Below are positions 11,301 through 23,253 of a stretch of 64,000 nt of DNA, piece by piece. The stretch is from Meandrina meandrites. Lineage: Eukaryota; Cnidaria; Anthozoa; Scleractinia; Meandrinidae. The DNA lies in assembly GCA_963693305.1 (NCBI GenBank), contig OY855905.1:23429437-23493436 (forward strand), given 5' to 3'. The first letter of the stretch is position 1. Every line of letters starts with the position of its first letter. Under the pieces are notes generated by a model, which ran no database searches, had not been told where the DNA came from, and worked only from the letters and a program-made list of their open reading frames with translations. The translations under genes and the position numbers were made by a program.

Positions 11301-14044
11301 GATATGAGTTCATATGAATCTTTAATAGATTTTTGTGTTCAAAAGAAAGCCCACACTCAGTGCAATGCGGCTTCTTGTGGCGATTTTCCATATGGACCCT
11401 AAGCTCTCGCGAGTCTGGGAATCGTTCAGTACAGAGAGTGCACGGCACGGCCAAATCACGCGTGCCATCTTCTTTATAAGACGGGCTTGCTCGATTTGCA
11501 TTGGGAAACATTTCATCATCGGGCAACGCACCATCTGTTTGAAGATTATCAAATCCATTGTTAACTTCATCTGAGAAGCTATCTCTTCTTTTTGCCTCCA
11601 TTTTAATAAGCAAGCTCGATTTTAATTTCTCGATAGCTTGATTGTCTGGGCTCAGTTCATGCGCCATGTTGTCCTCATCTCCCTTTTGGTGTGAGATCAA
11701 GTGATGCAGGTATTCCATTTTCGACAGGAATTCCTCCTGGCAGCGATTACAGCGCAACGTGACGCGCTTTGCGGCACGCGCCTTGTGACTGCTTGATTCT
11801 GAGTCGCCGCTCTCATCCCCTGACAGTGTAGAAGAAAACGATCCCGCGGGCGATTGCGGGCTTCCCTCTAGGCTGCCATCCAAGTTGGGTAAACTCGGAG
11901 GAAGAATAAAACACGATGTAGCTGATTCTTGAGCAGGGGCCTCCTCAAAATCTTCCGCTTGGCGTTTTAAATTCACGCACGGGAACGTCATGAGCGGTGA
12001 GACGCTACTGGTCGGGACGATGACAGAAGATCGCCGCAGTTGATTTTGAGCATTGTGGTATTCAAGAGGAGGAGTTGGCAGACGAGCGTCCATCCCTTTT
12101 ACACCTGTTGTGTCGCTACCATTTTCAGATTTAGGTGAAACGGAGCGTTCTGTTTCATACTTTGGTTGAGGGGGTGAATACTGGTGATATCCTAGCTCGG
12201 AATCTTGCCGTGTCACGGGGCTGTCTGTCTCTCTAGCTCCATTATTACTTTCTTTTTCAGTCTCCACGCCTTCTACCTCGCCGTCAGGGCTACCATCTTC
12301 TCTCGAATCGCTACTACTGTGCGACATTGCCTCGTCATCATAATCACGGCTACGGCAGCCAGGTTCCCATTCATTAGTTACCAAACCATTTGTCTGCTCA
12401 TGGCTCTGTTCGTCTTCCATGTTGTTGTCAATATCAGTGCGATCTCCCTCTTCAGCGGCGTTTTCCAACTCTATTTCGACATCCCCAGTCTTCACGTTGC
12501 CACCGGTCTGTTGACTAGGCGTGGTCGCAGCCTGCTTTGCCCCTTTGCTCCCAACCTTATGGTAATGCTCCATATGCAAGCGCAGAAGCTTGTCATGGTC
12601 AAATTTGAGCCCGCAAGCAACGCAAACCGGTTCAGAGTGGTGGGACTTGATGTGAAGTTTCAGGACGTTCGGGTGCTCGAATATGTCCTTGCACCGCGGA
12701 CAGCGCACCTTCACGTTGTGATGAACTCGCATGTGAATGTGGAGCAGATTCGCGTGTTCGAACTCCTCGTGGCACGTGCCGCATTTGAGCACGTGTCGAG
12801 CGGCATTCTCGTGTTGTTTGACTTCGTGTATCTTGAGCGCACGCGACGAGGCGAAGCTCTTGCTGCAGTGAGAGCACATCCACATTCTGAGGATATAAAT
12901 CACAGTGTGAGTGTATGAAAAAAAAAACATGTTACAAGCAAGTTCTTTTCATTGCGTTGGCTAAGCTTCCTCGCTGCGTTTGCGGCCAATCAGGTCGAAA
13001 CACGAAAACGAGGAGCAAAGCCACCAGGTCTGCCCTCCCTCCCGCACATATAACTTATGGACGCCATAGGGTTGTAAAATCATCACAAGGAGGTGTCTCC
13101 AGGAGGTATTCACAGACAAACTGACATAAAGGTGCAAGGTATTTTTTTTAAAAGAGGGGAGGAGGGATGAAATTGGCAACTTTGAAACCAATTAATAGTG
13201 AAAAGCACTGGAATCAAACGGTTGTTTTTGGAATACCTATGTGTCTCTTGAATGAATAACGGCTTTAAATCCAAACATAACAAATAGTCCAAAACTTGAT
13301 TACTCCAGTAAAATTGTTAAAATAAAAATGTACTTTTTATACTTCATTTGCCATCAAGATTTACATTACATTTCATTTCACTTTTGATATTGATAAAAAA
13401 AAATCCTATACCAAGTAGGAAGCCATGCAAAACAGTTCTTTCCAGGCAGTGGATGCAAACACAAACTATTGATAACTATGTGATTAAAATTGTGCATTTA
13501 CGCAATTTTTTTAAAAAATAAGACAGCCTGTTGATCATGAGTGTAGCCTGTTGAAATATGCAGAAGGATTTTTGCCAGATTCATGTCTTTAAATTTCAGG
13601 CAATAGCTAGCAAGCTACGACAGTTAGGGAACTCAACTGCACTAGCTAAGCTATTGGTATATCACATAATGTTGTATTCAGTTGACTGTGAACCCAAGTT
13701 CCGAGCCCCCTATGTCATGCTTGTAAAACCTTCATAGCAGGGTATGGTATCTTGAAGGGTAAAACTTTCGAAAAACCATTTCCTCAAGAGAAAACTTATG
13801 AACACAGCTTTTCACACTAACCAAATATCATGTAAGTGCTGTAGTTTTACAAATCTTACCTGCAGCATTCAGTGAAATTATGCACCTTTACATCACTGTA
13901 ATTCTCTTTTTCCTTCTTCTTTGTAAATAGAGCTTCAGTATTATTGGTCATGGTTAAATGCTTGGCACTCGATTGTTCTGTACCATTACAAGTCATCATG
14001 TCATCAGCAGTTTTCTCTGCTTTGTCTCCTGCACTTTGCCGCAT
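8338..14044 (-). CDS. C2H2 zinc-finger protein with 18 fingers (two coding exons)
   Basis: Coding exons are 13860-14044 and 8338-12886, giving 1577 residues. Exon 1 starts at the ATG at 14044 and ends at a GTAAGA donor in phase 2. Exon 2 begins after the acceptor ATATCCTCAG and continues the frame (TECCR then MWMCSHC). I count 18 C2H2 fingers at about residues 66-87, 97-118, 124-145, 150-171, 441-461, 544-565, 570-591, 599-619, 1009-1030, 1038-1058, 1179-1199, 1210-1230, 1238-1258, 1266-1286, 1466-1486, 1494-1514, 1522-1542 and 1550-1571. Only the last four have near-canonical TGEKP linkers. The rest is Ser/Glu-rich and likely disordered. A nuclear DNA-binding regulator is the likely role, without a clear vertebrate orthologue. 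Exon 2 is certain as coding; exon 1 rests on splice and phase agreement. Confidence 0.8.
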
Positions 14045-16091
14045 AAGCTTTAGTTCCTTTCAATTAATGAATAGTTGAGGTTCTTGGTTAAACTTTCCCA
14101 CAAATGCACCAATGTCACCAGCTTTAGATTGCTATATGATGAGCTTCATATGAGGCCTTGATCTGCAATATCAACAAAACATTATTAATATATATATTCC
14201 AGTTGAATCCTGTTCACCCTGATGACTGAGGCATGTTAAAATCATCGACAATCTGAAGCACAAAAAATACCATAAAGAGTTTGAGGTAGAAAAAGAGGAG
14301 TGTCAGCTAAACACAATAACTTTACATGTTAACTGACGCTGGGAAATTAAGAGTTCATTTAAAAATAGAATTGCTTGAGTGGGGTTACAATATTGTTTAA
14401 ATGTAATATTATATAACATCACCATTACACATAACATCACAACGTGTAACTTCATTCACCCAAGAAACACCATAATGGCATCTCAAATCCAGAAATGCCA
14501 TGGGTATCAAATTAATTGGGCAACCATAAACACACAGAGTGTCCATGCAAACACAATAGCCCATCTAGAGTTCAGATAAAAATAGAATTGTAACATCACA
14601 ATACTGCATCACATATATTCAGTTATATATTTTACAATTATATTAAGTTATTAAATATCATGAAGCAATTTGAAATTAAAAAGAAAAGATCCTAAACATG
14701 TTACAGTACAGCTTAATTTCAGTTAGCTAAAGGACTACAGAATAAAATGATTGCATCAAAGATAAATATCACACGTACCAACTGGTATATAAGTATCTGC
14801 ATGCGATTCTGACTGACGTCATGTTATATGCGACAGTTATAAATTAACTGATATTATAACCCTAGCTTGTGGTAATGTTACATGAACTGAACTCTTGATC
14901 TGCTACAAAGTTCCCAATGTAGTGTTTGCTAATGAATTTGATAATTTTTCAAACCAGTTTAATTTTGCATAATTTAGGCGTTCATGAATTGTCAACTTTT
15001 GCCAGAAAAGAGCAATTGTTATTAGTGTCATTCACCACCTTAATTAGCTACAGCACTGTGTCAGATCACTACAAACTGTTAAATTAACAGCTTGGTGTCG
15101 GCTCCAAGATGTGATTGTGCTAACTTCTCTTCAATGAGCCATCATTGTCAGTATACATTAGACTCCCAAAGAACACCATGTATGCTATATGTTGACAAAT
15201 CAAATACGTGGAATTGAAACCTTCACTGATTTATTCTTAATCTTCTTCTTTAACATGTATATTCAAGCTGATGTTAGCTGTAAATAGAACTGCCTAATAA
15301 TTATGTACTTCTACTTTTTCTGAACAAGTATAAATACTATCAGATATTGTCCAAGAAAAAATGTGGTGTTTATTTTTACCCCCTGCACTACTCAGCATTC
15401 GAAGAATTTAAAAAATATATCAAACAGAAAATGATAATAGTTATTTGACTTAATTCTCAAAAAAGTAGCACTTTGGGGGCAGGAGTATGTAACAATTTGC
15501 AAAGTATTTTCAGGGATCAAAATTAATATACTCGTAAAGCATTATATCCCATTACTTATATTATTTAAGAACTAAATCTGAAGTAACTATTGACTGACAC
15601 AATAATTTCCTCAATTCTTGTGTATAACTTAAGAATTGAATCATGCTTGTTGTAGCTTTTGAAAGATAAAGCAGATAAGAATGTCAACTTCTAATATCTG
15701 AAAGGTTTCTGAAAAAAAAATGTTTTGATCACTGCTGTACCTACACAGAAGTCTTTGATAAATTAAAGAGGAAATAAAATAATAAAAAATAACTGATGGA
15801 AATATTTCAACATAGCAGTGAAATCCTAACAACTGGAACCTTCAAGCGAAATCTAAAAAGGTTCATGCTCTTGAGGGTTTGAGTTATTGAGGGTAAAACT
15901 AGCAAGAAAATTATATGAAGGGGAATTGAAAAAGGTTCAAGTTAACAGGCCTAGGAGGTTGAAATTATTGAGGGTTTGAGTTCAATATAGAGATTCAAAT
16001 GTACTCCCGGAAAAGAATATAGGAACGAAACTTCCTCAGTTGTGAATTACAACTGAGTTCCACATTTTATGTTGAAACATAATGTATATCC
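14045..16091. other. Upstream of the zinc-finger gene, no gene seen
   Basis: AT-rich, stop-rich DNA. At about 15860-15990 there are two GAGGGTTTGAGTTATTGAGG-like motifs, resembling the element family at 29021-29177. No open frame with recognisable protein is present. Confidence 0.5.
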
Positions 16092-16921
16092 TTAAAGTGC
16101 CTATGAAGTGAATTTTTTTGTGTTATTTTGTAGCTTGTTCTATGTACTGTTCGAAATGCCCAAAAGCGAAAAGTGTTAAAGGGCGAACAATCCGAGTTTT
16201 TGCCACCCAAAGTTCGAATTTGATGACTGAAAAGTGTCCGGAGACTGGATCGAGTTTTGACGTCACATTGGTTGCAAAGGTTTTGATTATACTCCGCATT
16301 TCTCAGTGATTCTCTCTCAAACACAAAGAAATGTGAAGGTGATATGTGATCTTCGCAGTGAATTTCCAATTTTAAGCAATTGGAAGATCACTGCAAAGAT
16401 CACATATCACCTTCATATATGTTGTGGTTTAAATTTTTCTTTGGTTTAAAATTTCTCAAACCAGTTTGATTTTTAGTTTTCATTGTCTTGTATTGATTAT
16501 CATAGTCTGAAACAAAGGAAAATAAGAATCAAACTGGTTTGAAAAATTTTAAACCAAGGTAAAATTTAAACCACAACATATATATCCGCAGTTCACATAT
16601 GAATCATTTCATATACATTACATCACAAAGAAATGTATAGTGCCAAGTCCAAATTTAGCGTTTTGTACGGCTCTTCGGGTAATGAAGGTAGTAGAGAAGA
16701 AACAGACGAGGATTACGATGTAGTCTGCAACCAAAGTGACGTCAGGAGGGTAGTTTGGCTGCGCGATTCAAAGACCATTTTTGAGAGCAAAATGTGGTAA
16801 ACTTTCATGAGTTATAAAATCGTCAATTTGTTTCCCCACAATCTCAAACTTTCAGATATTTTCTTTGAGATGCCATATATTGGAAATATGAAATAAAAAA
16901 TTTCGCTTCATATGCATTTTA
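16092..16921. mobile_element. Inverted-repeat element with TTAAAGTGC-type ends, about 830 bp
   Basis: The left end reads TTAAAGTGCCTATGAAGTG and the right end, read on the other strand, TTAAAATGCATATGAAGCG, with similar T-rich continuations. No transposase frame is present, so it is non-autonomous. Two further palindromes lie inside: arms around GAAGGTGATATGTGATCTTC at 16334-16412, and arms around TTGTGGTTTAAA and AAACCAGTTTGATT at about 16420-16585. These may be nested insertions. Confidence 0.6.
16332..16590. repeat. Two adjacent foldback palindromes
   Basis: The first palindrome pairs GGTGATATGTGATCTTC near 16338 with GATCACATATCACC near 16400. The second pairs CATATATGTTGTGGTTTAAA near 16415 with TTTAAACCACAACATATAT near 16566, with AAACCAGTTTGATT/AATCAAACTGGTTT arms inside. 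Both lie within the larger inverted-repeat element. Confidence 0.7.
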
Positions 16922-18036
16922 ACAATAAACACTTGTTCTAAATTTTATTACTCCTGTGAAATCCAAAGTTAACAATTAATCACATCCCAGTAGGTTACTT
17001 GTGCCCTTACATGCATTCACAGTAATATTAATCACTATTTTCAACTGTGATCTAACCTTTGCTTGTAAAAGTAATATGTGATATTCTTTATGCAAATTTG
17101 TGCAAAAATTGAAATGAGTTAAAAAAAAAACTCAACTAAAGACTAATAGAGTGATTATTAAGCAAAATACTAAATTGAGGATGGAATAACAGCGAAATTA
17201 TGAAACATTTATTGCCTTCTGAAAGAAAACTGTAACATGTATTCATCAGGAAGAACTTCGAGTCAAATTCCTATCACAAACTACTATAGATGTTAAATAC
17301 TTTGTACTGTCTGCAGATTGACAAGACATCAGTTAGCATACACTATAAGCCTACGCGAATAAAATTATAGATCGAATTTTGATAAATCCATAGGCTTTAT
17401 GGATTTTCGCAATGAACTGTAAAATGTTACTGTAATTGAATTTCAATTAGTCGTCATTGTTACTCGTTTGGCGAAAATCTGGTCTCTATATGTTCGAGTT
17501 ATAAAGATCTGTAAAGCTCTCTCGCGTGCCAGCTCGGAATATCAAAGGTCGAGATTACTTCTGGTAGTAATTCTTCAATACATTTTGAAGCAGGCACCTA
17601 AATAACTCCAGTTTCATAATTTTATCGTCACGCTATCGACCAGGCTTACTTATTTTCAGTGAAGCAAGAAGCCTGTAACACACTCCTAAAATCTTTTTAG
17701 ACACTTTACTTGCGTCAAATGTATGCAACAACCAGTACAATCAACGATCGAACTTTCTTTGACGCGTACCAGATCAGATGACACATTGCTTTATGTAAGA
17801 ATTAGCTGTGCAAGTATTTTCGCTCACAGCGAACAACGAAAATCTTGTCAGAGCACGTTCGACAAGGAACCACAGAAGCAAATTCTACATTTCTTCCTCA
17901 TAGGTAAAATATCGAGTAAGCAATTTACCGGAGGTCACAGATTCAACGAGGGAAATGACATCACCGACATCAGTCGTGTTCTCGTACACATATAAAACGG
18001 CGCGCTGAATGCGACCACAATTACATTTAAACTTAC

Positions 18037-18110
18037 CGTGAAAAAAAGTTCCTTTTGAACCATAATTCCTTTGGAAAGTAAACACTTTCACGGCCGGTAA
18101 TAATCTCAAC
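18037..18110 (-). promoter_or_regulatory. Candidate non-coding first exon (donor at 18036)
   Basis: On the minus strand a strong donor, CACG followed by GTAAGT, ends a possible exon at 18037. It points toward the zinc-finger gene about 4 kb downstream, whose first coding exon lacks an obvious promoter. The left limit of the exon is unknown and the end given is nominal. Confidence 0.25.
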
Positions 18111-18572
18111 GTTGATTAAAACAGACGGAGCAAACGACTACTCGCCACCATCAAAACCTATTGAATTACGAAAACTGTGACTTCATCAAATGTAAATGAG
18201 GCTGTGATGACGTGTTTCAAGTGGAATCTAGGCGTAAAACTTATTTTGGTGGTTGCATAAACTACTCACGTGACGGAAGTAAAATGTGTTTTATACAAAA
18301 TGCTTCACAAAGCCAGCAATTAACAGTTTTGGAAGTTCCTTGTCACTTAAAGTGATCACGATGAATCATTTTCCTTTCGCATATCCTGTTATTAAGCTTG
18401 TAATAGACATAATAAAATAGCAGCTCCATTGCTTTGATATGCAAACCGGAAGTAAAATTTCACTATCGCGTCTTTCCAGATCGATCGAGAGAGCGAAAAC
18501 GTGAATTGAATAAATATGCTTACTGTTACTTGTAAATAATAAATTCTGAAAAGAAGCAAATTTAATACTCAC

Positions 18573-18640
18573 CCTCATGCATGTACAGTCCACTTCGAAA
18601 GCTTGTCACAAGACAAGTGTCTGGCATATAGCGACAAGTT
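18573..18640 (-). promoter_or_regulatory. Candidate non-coding first exon (donor at 18572)
   Basis: Minus-strand ATGAGG followed by the consensus donor GTGAGT. Same orientation and possible target gene as the donor at 18036. Transcription start is not visible; extent is nominal. Confidence 0.25.
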
Positions 18641-19080
18641 TATGGCGAAAAATAAGGTATTTCTAATTCAATCCTTGGTTTTTATCCCGCTTGTAAATAG
18701 ATCGTAAATAGTTGACGAAAGCAGATAGACAAAGATGTTCCCTTTCTTTTTCTCTGGTTGTCGAACCTCTTATTTCGTGAGAACTGTACTGTTTAAGTAA
18801 ATACAATTACCAAAACTTTAAGTGAAGCAACCTTTTTGGACTTCCGATTCGTTGCGAAATCTTCACCATTTATCAACCGTAAACAATGCGTTGCCTTCAA
18901 AGCCATTCAGAAATTTCTAGCAAACCGGAAATGAATATAAACACAGAAGCGTATGTACCATTTTGAAATCGATGCTGGTGAGCTAAAAATTGGATCCATT
19001 AAATTGAAACTATTGTAAACAACGACAAACTAATTTCATTCTTAAAAAAGCACGGATTTAATTTTAGCTGTTAAACTTAC

Positions 19081-19150
19081 CTTGCGGCAGGCCTTTGTAA
19101 TATCTTCTCAGTAAAATTCTAGACGGGCGTGGAGTGCGGGTGCATGTCAA
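19081..19150 (-). promoter_or_regulatory. Candidate non-coding first exon (donor at 19080)
   Basis: Minus-strand CCGCAAG followed by the consensus donor GTAAGT. This is the third such donor within about 1 kb. It is the most GC-rich of the three locally. Extent is nominal. Confidence 0.25.
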
Positions 19151-20515
19151 TCGCAACATTTATAATTTAAGATTAGCAAAACTGTTATATTAAAAAATCT
19201 TTCATTCTCAGTAGAGATGTGGATGTTTAAAAATAACAACACGACTTAAATATTCTGGTCCATTCTGAAGGTGAAATAATTTTTTTATTTCATTTTTGTC
19301 TCCCCAAGTGGCCACTTGTTTTATGATTATCAGTGCTGGAAGTCCCTCTGGGAGTACTTAATGGGGTAAACAACTGATGTGTCAATCATCATAAAGAGCT
19401 ACCTCTTGGAACAGTTTTATTTAAAGAAAATAATAATAAAATAATACCAAAATAAAACCAATGAAAGTTAGTACGTACTTCTCGGTCATTTTGTTGCCCT
19501 CTTTTGGTGGTGCTGATATTAAAAACTTCTGGTATTTCCCAGGCTAGGCTCAACATAGTAAAAATAGTAACTGAGGTTTAAAAATAGAAACAAAAGGATT
19601 GACCTTCGAAAGCAATATTACTTTCTTTAAACTACAAATTAAGGAAGAAACTGTCAAGAATATATTGTTGTCTGCATAGTAGATGCAGAACTGGAAGGAA
19701 GAGGCACTTTTAAATGAGAATATAGTTTTAATTTAAAAATCACCACTTCCTTCCATTTTTTTATTGCCACATATATAGGAGGTGACTTGTGATTCACGAT
19801 TGCAAGCCTTCGTCTTAAAAAATTCTATTACTTCTATCCCAAAACTCTATTTCAAAAATAAAGCAAACTATTTTGCAACAAAAAGGATCCAATCATTTAT
19901 TTCTGTAAATTAAACAGCCTGTTTGATAACGTACACACAGCGTAAACAAAATAACATTTTCACCCTATATCACTGCACTGCATCAGTATCGCAGAGTTCA
20001 CTATTTTGAATTTCCAATTAAAAGGATGCCTCAGATTTTCTTTCATTTTATTGTAAACCTAAACTTACACAATTTTTATATTTTGATAAATTAATTTGCA
20101 TTTTGTCACTAATCTCGTCAGGCATTTTCAGTGGTTATGGTAAAAAATATTGTTAGGAAATAAATTCAGTGGCCCATGGTTGTATAGAAAAATAATAAGA
20201 TTGCAGGGGTTTCAGTGAATAAGCTGTTGTTAGAGCCAAAAAAAGTGGTAATAATAACAGGGTGGTCAGTAATCTATAATTTAAATGCTAATACTGAATG
20301 ATTTTATCCAAAGATTTATAAAGTTTGACCTCTTTATACAGCGTGTTAAACAGTGCCACATGAAGTACTACTCGATAGCTTTAAGCACTACTTTGTAGCC
20401 ACCTGCTGTCCAATAATTATGTTCGCTGGACACTTTTTAGTCAACGCCGTCTTGTAATCCATACCATCCCTACAAACAGCCACAGCAGTAGTTGATCTTG
20501 GGCTAAAAATTATGC
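19151..20515. other. Gene-free AT-rich DNA
   Basis: I see no coding exon, RNA gene or clear repeat here apart from scattered homopolymer runs. Confidence 0.45.
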
Positions 20516-20975
20516 GTACATTTTCTAAGCCCTACCCCAGGAGGGATGGGGTACTCAAGAAAGTTTTATACAGGGAGGCTCCACCCCGAGGTCCAACCTC
20601 TTACCCTTTTATATACCATTTTTTCAGAAAAGGCGCCCCTTTCGTCTACCTTTTATTGGAAAAAGGCACCCCTTTCATAGTATACCTTCTTAAGACTGCT
20701 TTCCTTTTTCTGGCCCGCCTCATGAATAAATCGTTAAAACAGGAAGTCTTCTTGTTATTTTTTTCATATAATAAATGAAAATGAAACAGTCATCAGTTGC
20801 GTCTGCTTGATCTGTTTTAATTCAAGGCCCGAACAAAGATTTTCCTACCCTTTCATATACCTAAACTTGTGAAATCCCTACCCTTTTATATACCTGAAGC
20901 CTGAAAAAGGTGCCCCTTTTGGCCAGAGCCTCCCCGTATGGGCCATTATAGGGAGTATCCCCCCGGGCCCTGCTA
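20516..20975. repeat. Repeat-derived segment with recurring CCCTTTTATATACC motif
   Basis: The motif ACCCTTTTATATACC or a close variant occurs at about 20604, 20850 and 20882. GGCGCCCCTTT or GGTGCCCCTTTT occurs at 20630 and 20911. A related segment with the same style lies at about 40035-40180. The pattern suggests an old dispersed repeat; the 88-codon open frame at 20512-20778 is part of it and not a gene. Confidence 0.4.
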
Positions 20976-21210
20976 ATGAGATTCTTGTATGGATTGTGGA
21001 GGGACTGCCATCAATTTCAGTGATATGCGACTTTTTGAATCAAACCCCTGTGACCAATTGGTGATAGGATGCTGCCAATCATATGATATAGAAGCAGGGT
21101 TTTGCTTTTACTGCCAAGGTGAAGATTCAGTCTTGAAGTTAGTGAACAAAGAATGGCTGAAAATTATCCCACAACTTTGCACTGCCAGTCATATATTCAT
21201 ATTTACTTTC

Positions 21211-22491
21211 TTAACCCTTCTTTACCCCTAAGGTGAAAGGTCTTTTTTGGTAAATTCAAAAATATAAACTGGATATTTATATATGATATACCATTTGAAA
21301 GGTGTTGATCAGTTTATTTCAAAAAACACTTCAACAAATAAAAGGGAAGTTATGGCTTTGAAAGAAATAGGTTAAGACGGTTAAAAGAAAAAGATTTAAA
21401 GTGCTACTATGATCAAATTTTCACCCCTTGGAATTTTAGGCGTTTCAAAGAGTACTCAATGAGACATTGAAAATGCCGTTTTCCGTTTTCGAATATCTAT
21501 TTTAGTTCCGGAGATATTTTAGCTTAAAAAAAATCATAAAATATGCAAATTAGGGGACTGATGACATCATCTACTCAACCCAATTTTTTGTCAAGTACAA
21601 AAATTAAGTTATCTCGGTCATTTTTCTGCAGAGACCAATGAAACTTGGCAGACTAATAGTTCCACAGATGCCACACCTACACTTGTAATAAAAATATGTT
21701 ACCATGGCAACTCACTCTTTTCCAGTCCCCATCAATTTGTTTTTAATATTTAAAAATTTTTCTCTTCGGAAAAATTAAACCCAGGCAAGACGTCTGCCAA
21801 ATCCATTGATATGCCTGCCAGATCTCGCATGTAAAGCATTTTTTACAAGTATTAAAAAAGAATGTCAGAATTGGCCAGAAAAGCCTTTAGCATTCAGGGG
21901 ATCTGGAACCCAGTATGTTGCCATGGTAACCAAGTTGTAAAGTTCATATTGTGAAACACAACTAGCAGAGTGTTACTGCAAAAAATCAGAGACTTTCAAT
22001 ACAAATTGGCTGAGATATTACTTTCTTCGTATTTAATCAGAATTTGGTTGAGTATATGACGTCATTACTTTGCTAATTTGCATATTTTGAATATCTCTGG
22101 AAATAAAAGAGATATTGGAAAACAGTGAACGGCGTTTTGCTTCTCATAAAGAGTACTTGTTAATATTTTAAAACGGTTACAAAAGAAAATATGCGAATTT
22201 GATCATAGTAGCACTTTAAGAAAATAGTTTTTCTCCATATATAGTAGGTATACCCCTAAACTATATCTTATTGTGCAACTCAGTGTAGTGGTTCACTTCA
22301 GTTCTTTTGCATATCACATATGCATCATCACATATGCCGGGGAGGTACAATTTTATTTTGTTCAAAATGCACATCTCTAGGAGACAAATTGGGTGCCAAA
22401 AATTCAAATTAATTGGTCAAATATTGACCAAGTTATGACATTATGTGCCAAAGAGGTCAAACTTTATAAATCTTCAGGGATAAAGGGTTGA
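21211..22491. mobile_element. Outer inverted-repeat element of about 1.28 kb
   Basis: The left edge reads TTAACCCTTCTTTACCCC and the right edge, reversed, TCAACCCTTTATCCCTGAAG. Both edges share AAACTTTATAAA-like flanking text. A second inverted-repeat element sits inside at 21395-22219. No transposase is visible. The outer boundaries are less certain than the inner ones. Confidence 0.4.
21395..22219. mobile_element. Inner inverted-repeat element with TTAAAGTGCTAC ends, about 825 bp
   Basis: The left end TTTAAAGTGCTACTATGATC is mirrored at the right as GATCATAGTAGCACTTTAA. Internally, a left block with GAGTACTC, ATATCT, GCAAATTAG and GACATCAT has reversed counterparts at the right (ATGACGTCAT, CTAATTTGCAT, ATATCTC, GAGTACT), so the arms are several hundred bases long. 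No open frame; non-autonomous. Confidence 0.7.
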
Positions 22492-23253
22492 CTGAAATTG
22501 GTAACAACTGAAAGTGTAAGTTAGAGGGCAAAATTTGGCAATAGATAGAGTATAAAGAACTGGAAAATGAGTCAGTTGTCTTCCACAAATTATATCACTG
22601 ATATTTGTACCATTTGTTGTACCATGATGTAAAAAGACAAACACTTTCACTCCTTGTTTGGCTAAATATGCATGAGTGAGTGGTACAGAGGCTATGGCTA
22701 ATTTGATGATTCATATCTTTGTTTGTGTGTTTAAACAGTACCTGACCACATGAATGTACTGCTTAAAAGTCTTAATTTCAATGGTCACCACTAGAGTCTC
22801 ATCAACCACTAGAGTCTCATCAACTAAACACCTAGGCTGGTTTTCACCAAGCAAAAGAGTAGGAATTGTAATCAGAAGTGCAGAGCACTATGATCTAGAT
22901 AGTGAAAATCAAACCTACAGAGTTGTTAGCAGTTGTTTCTGATCCAGTAAAACTAAATTGTTGGAGTTCAAAGCAGAAAGAAAATGCTCAGAGGGCCTGA
23001 GAACTTGCAAATGTGACTGGTTAGTTCTTCCTCTTCTGCTTACAACTCCGACAATTAAGTTTTCACTGGATTATAAGCAATGGAGTCATAAGTGAAATCA
23101 GAAGAAAATGGAAATATTCTCAACTGGTTCTCCTGACTCTGATTCTGTCATGCTCATGACGCCACTTGCAACTCTGATTTTCAGTTTTCATCTGCTCGTA
23201 AGCGCTCTCATGACTCTGATTATGACTCTGACTACCGCGCCACTTCTTTGTTC
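22492..23253. other. 3' flank of DCAF17, no other gene seen
   Basis: Holds a 17-bp direct duplication (two AGAGTCTCATCAAC units at about 22793-22822) and GACTCTGATT repeats at about 23145-23230. It probably includes the DCAF17 3' UTR. Confidence 0.4.

Noticed and set aside
12205..12918. 237-codon open frame antisense to the zinc-finger exon
   Set aside because: Shadow of a GC-richer coding exon; no known domain and no ATG or splice context.
12887..12930. ATG at 12930 as start of the zinc-finger protein
   Set aside because: An acceptor at 12887 joins in phase to a plausible upstream coding exon, and the 15 extra residues are hydrophobic and unlike the rest.
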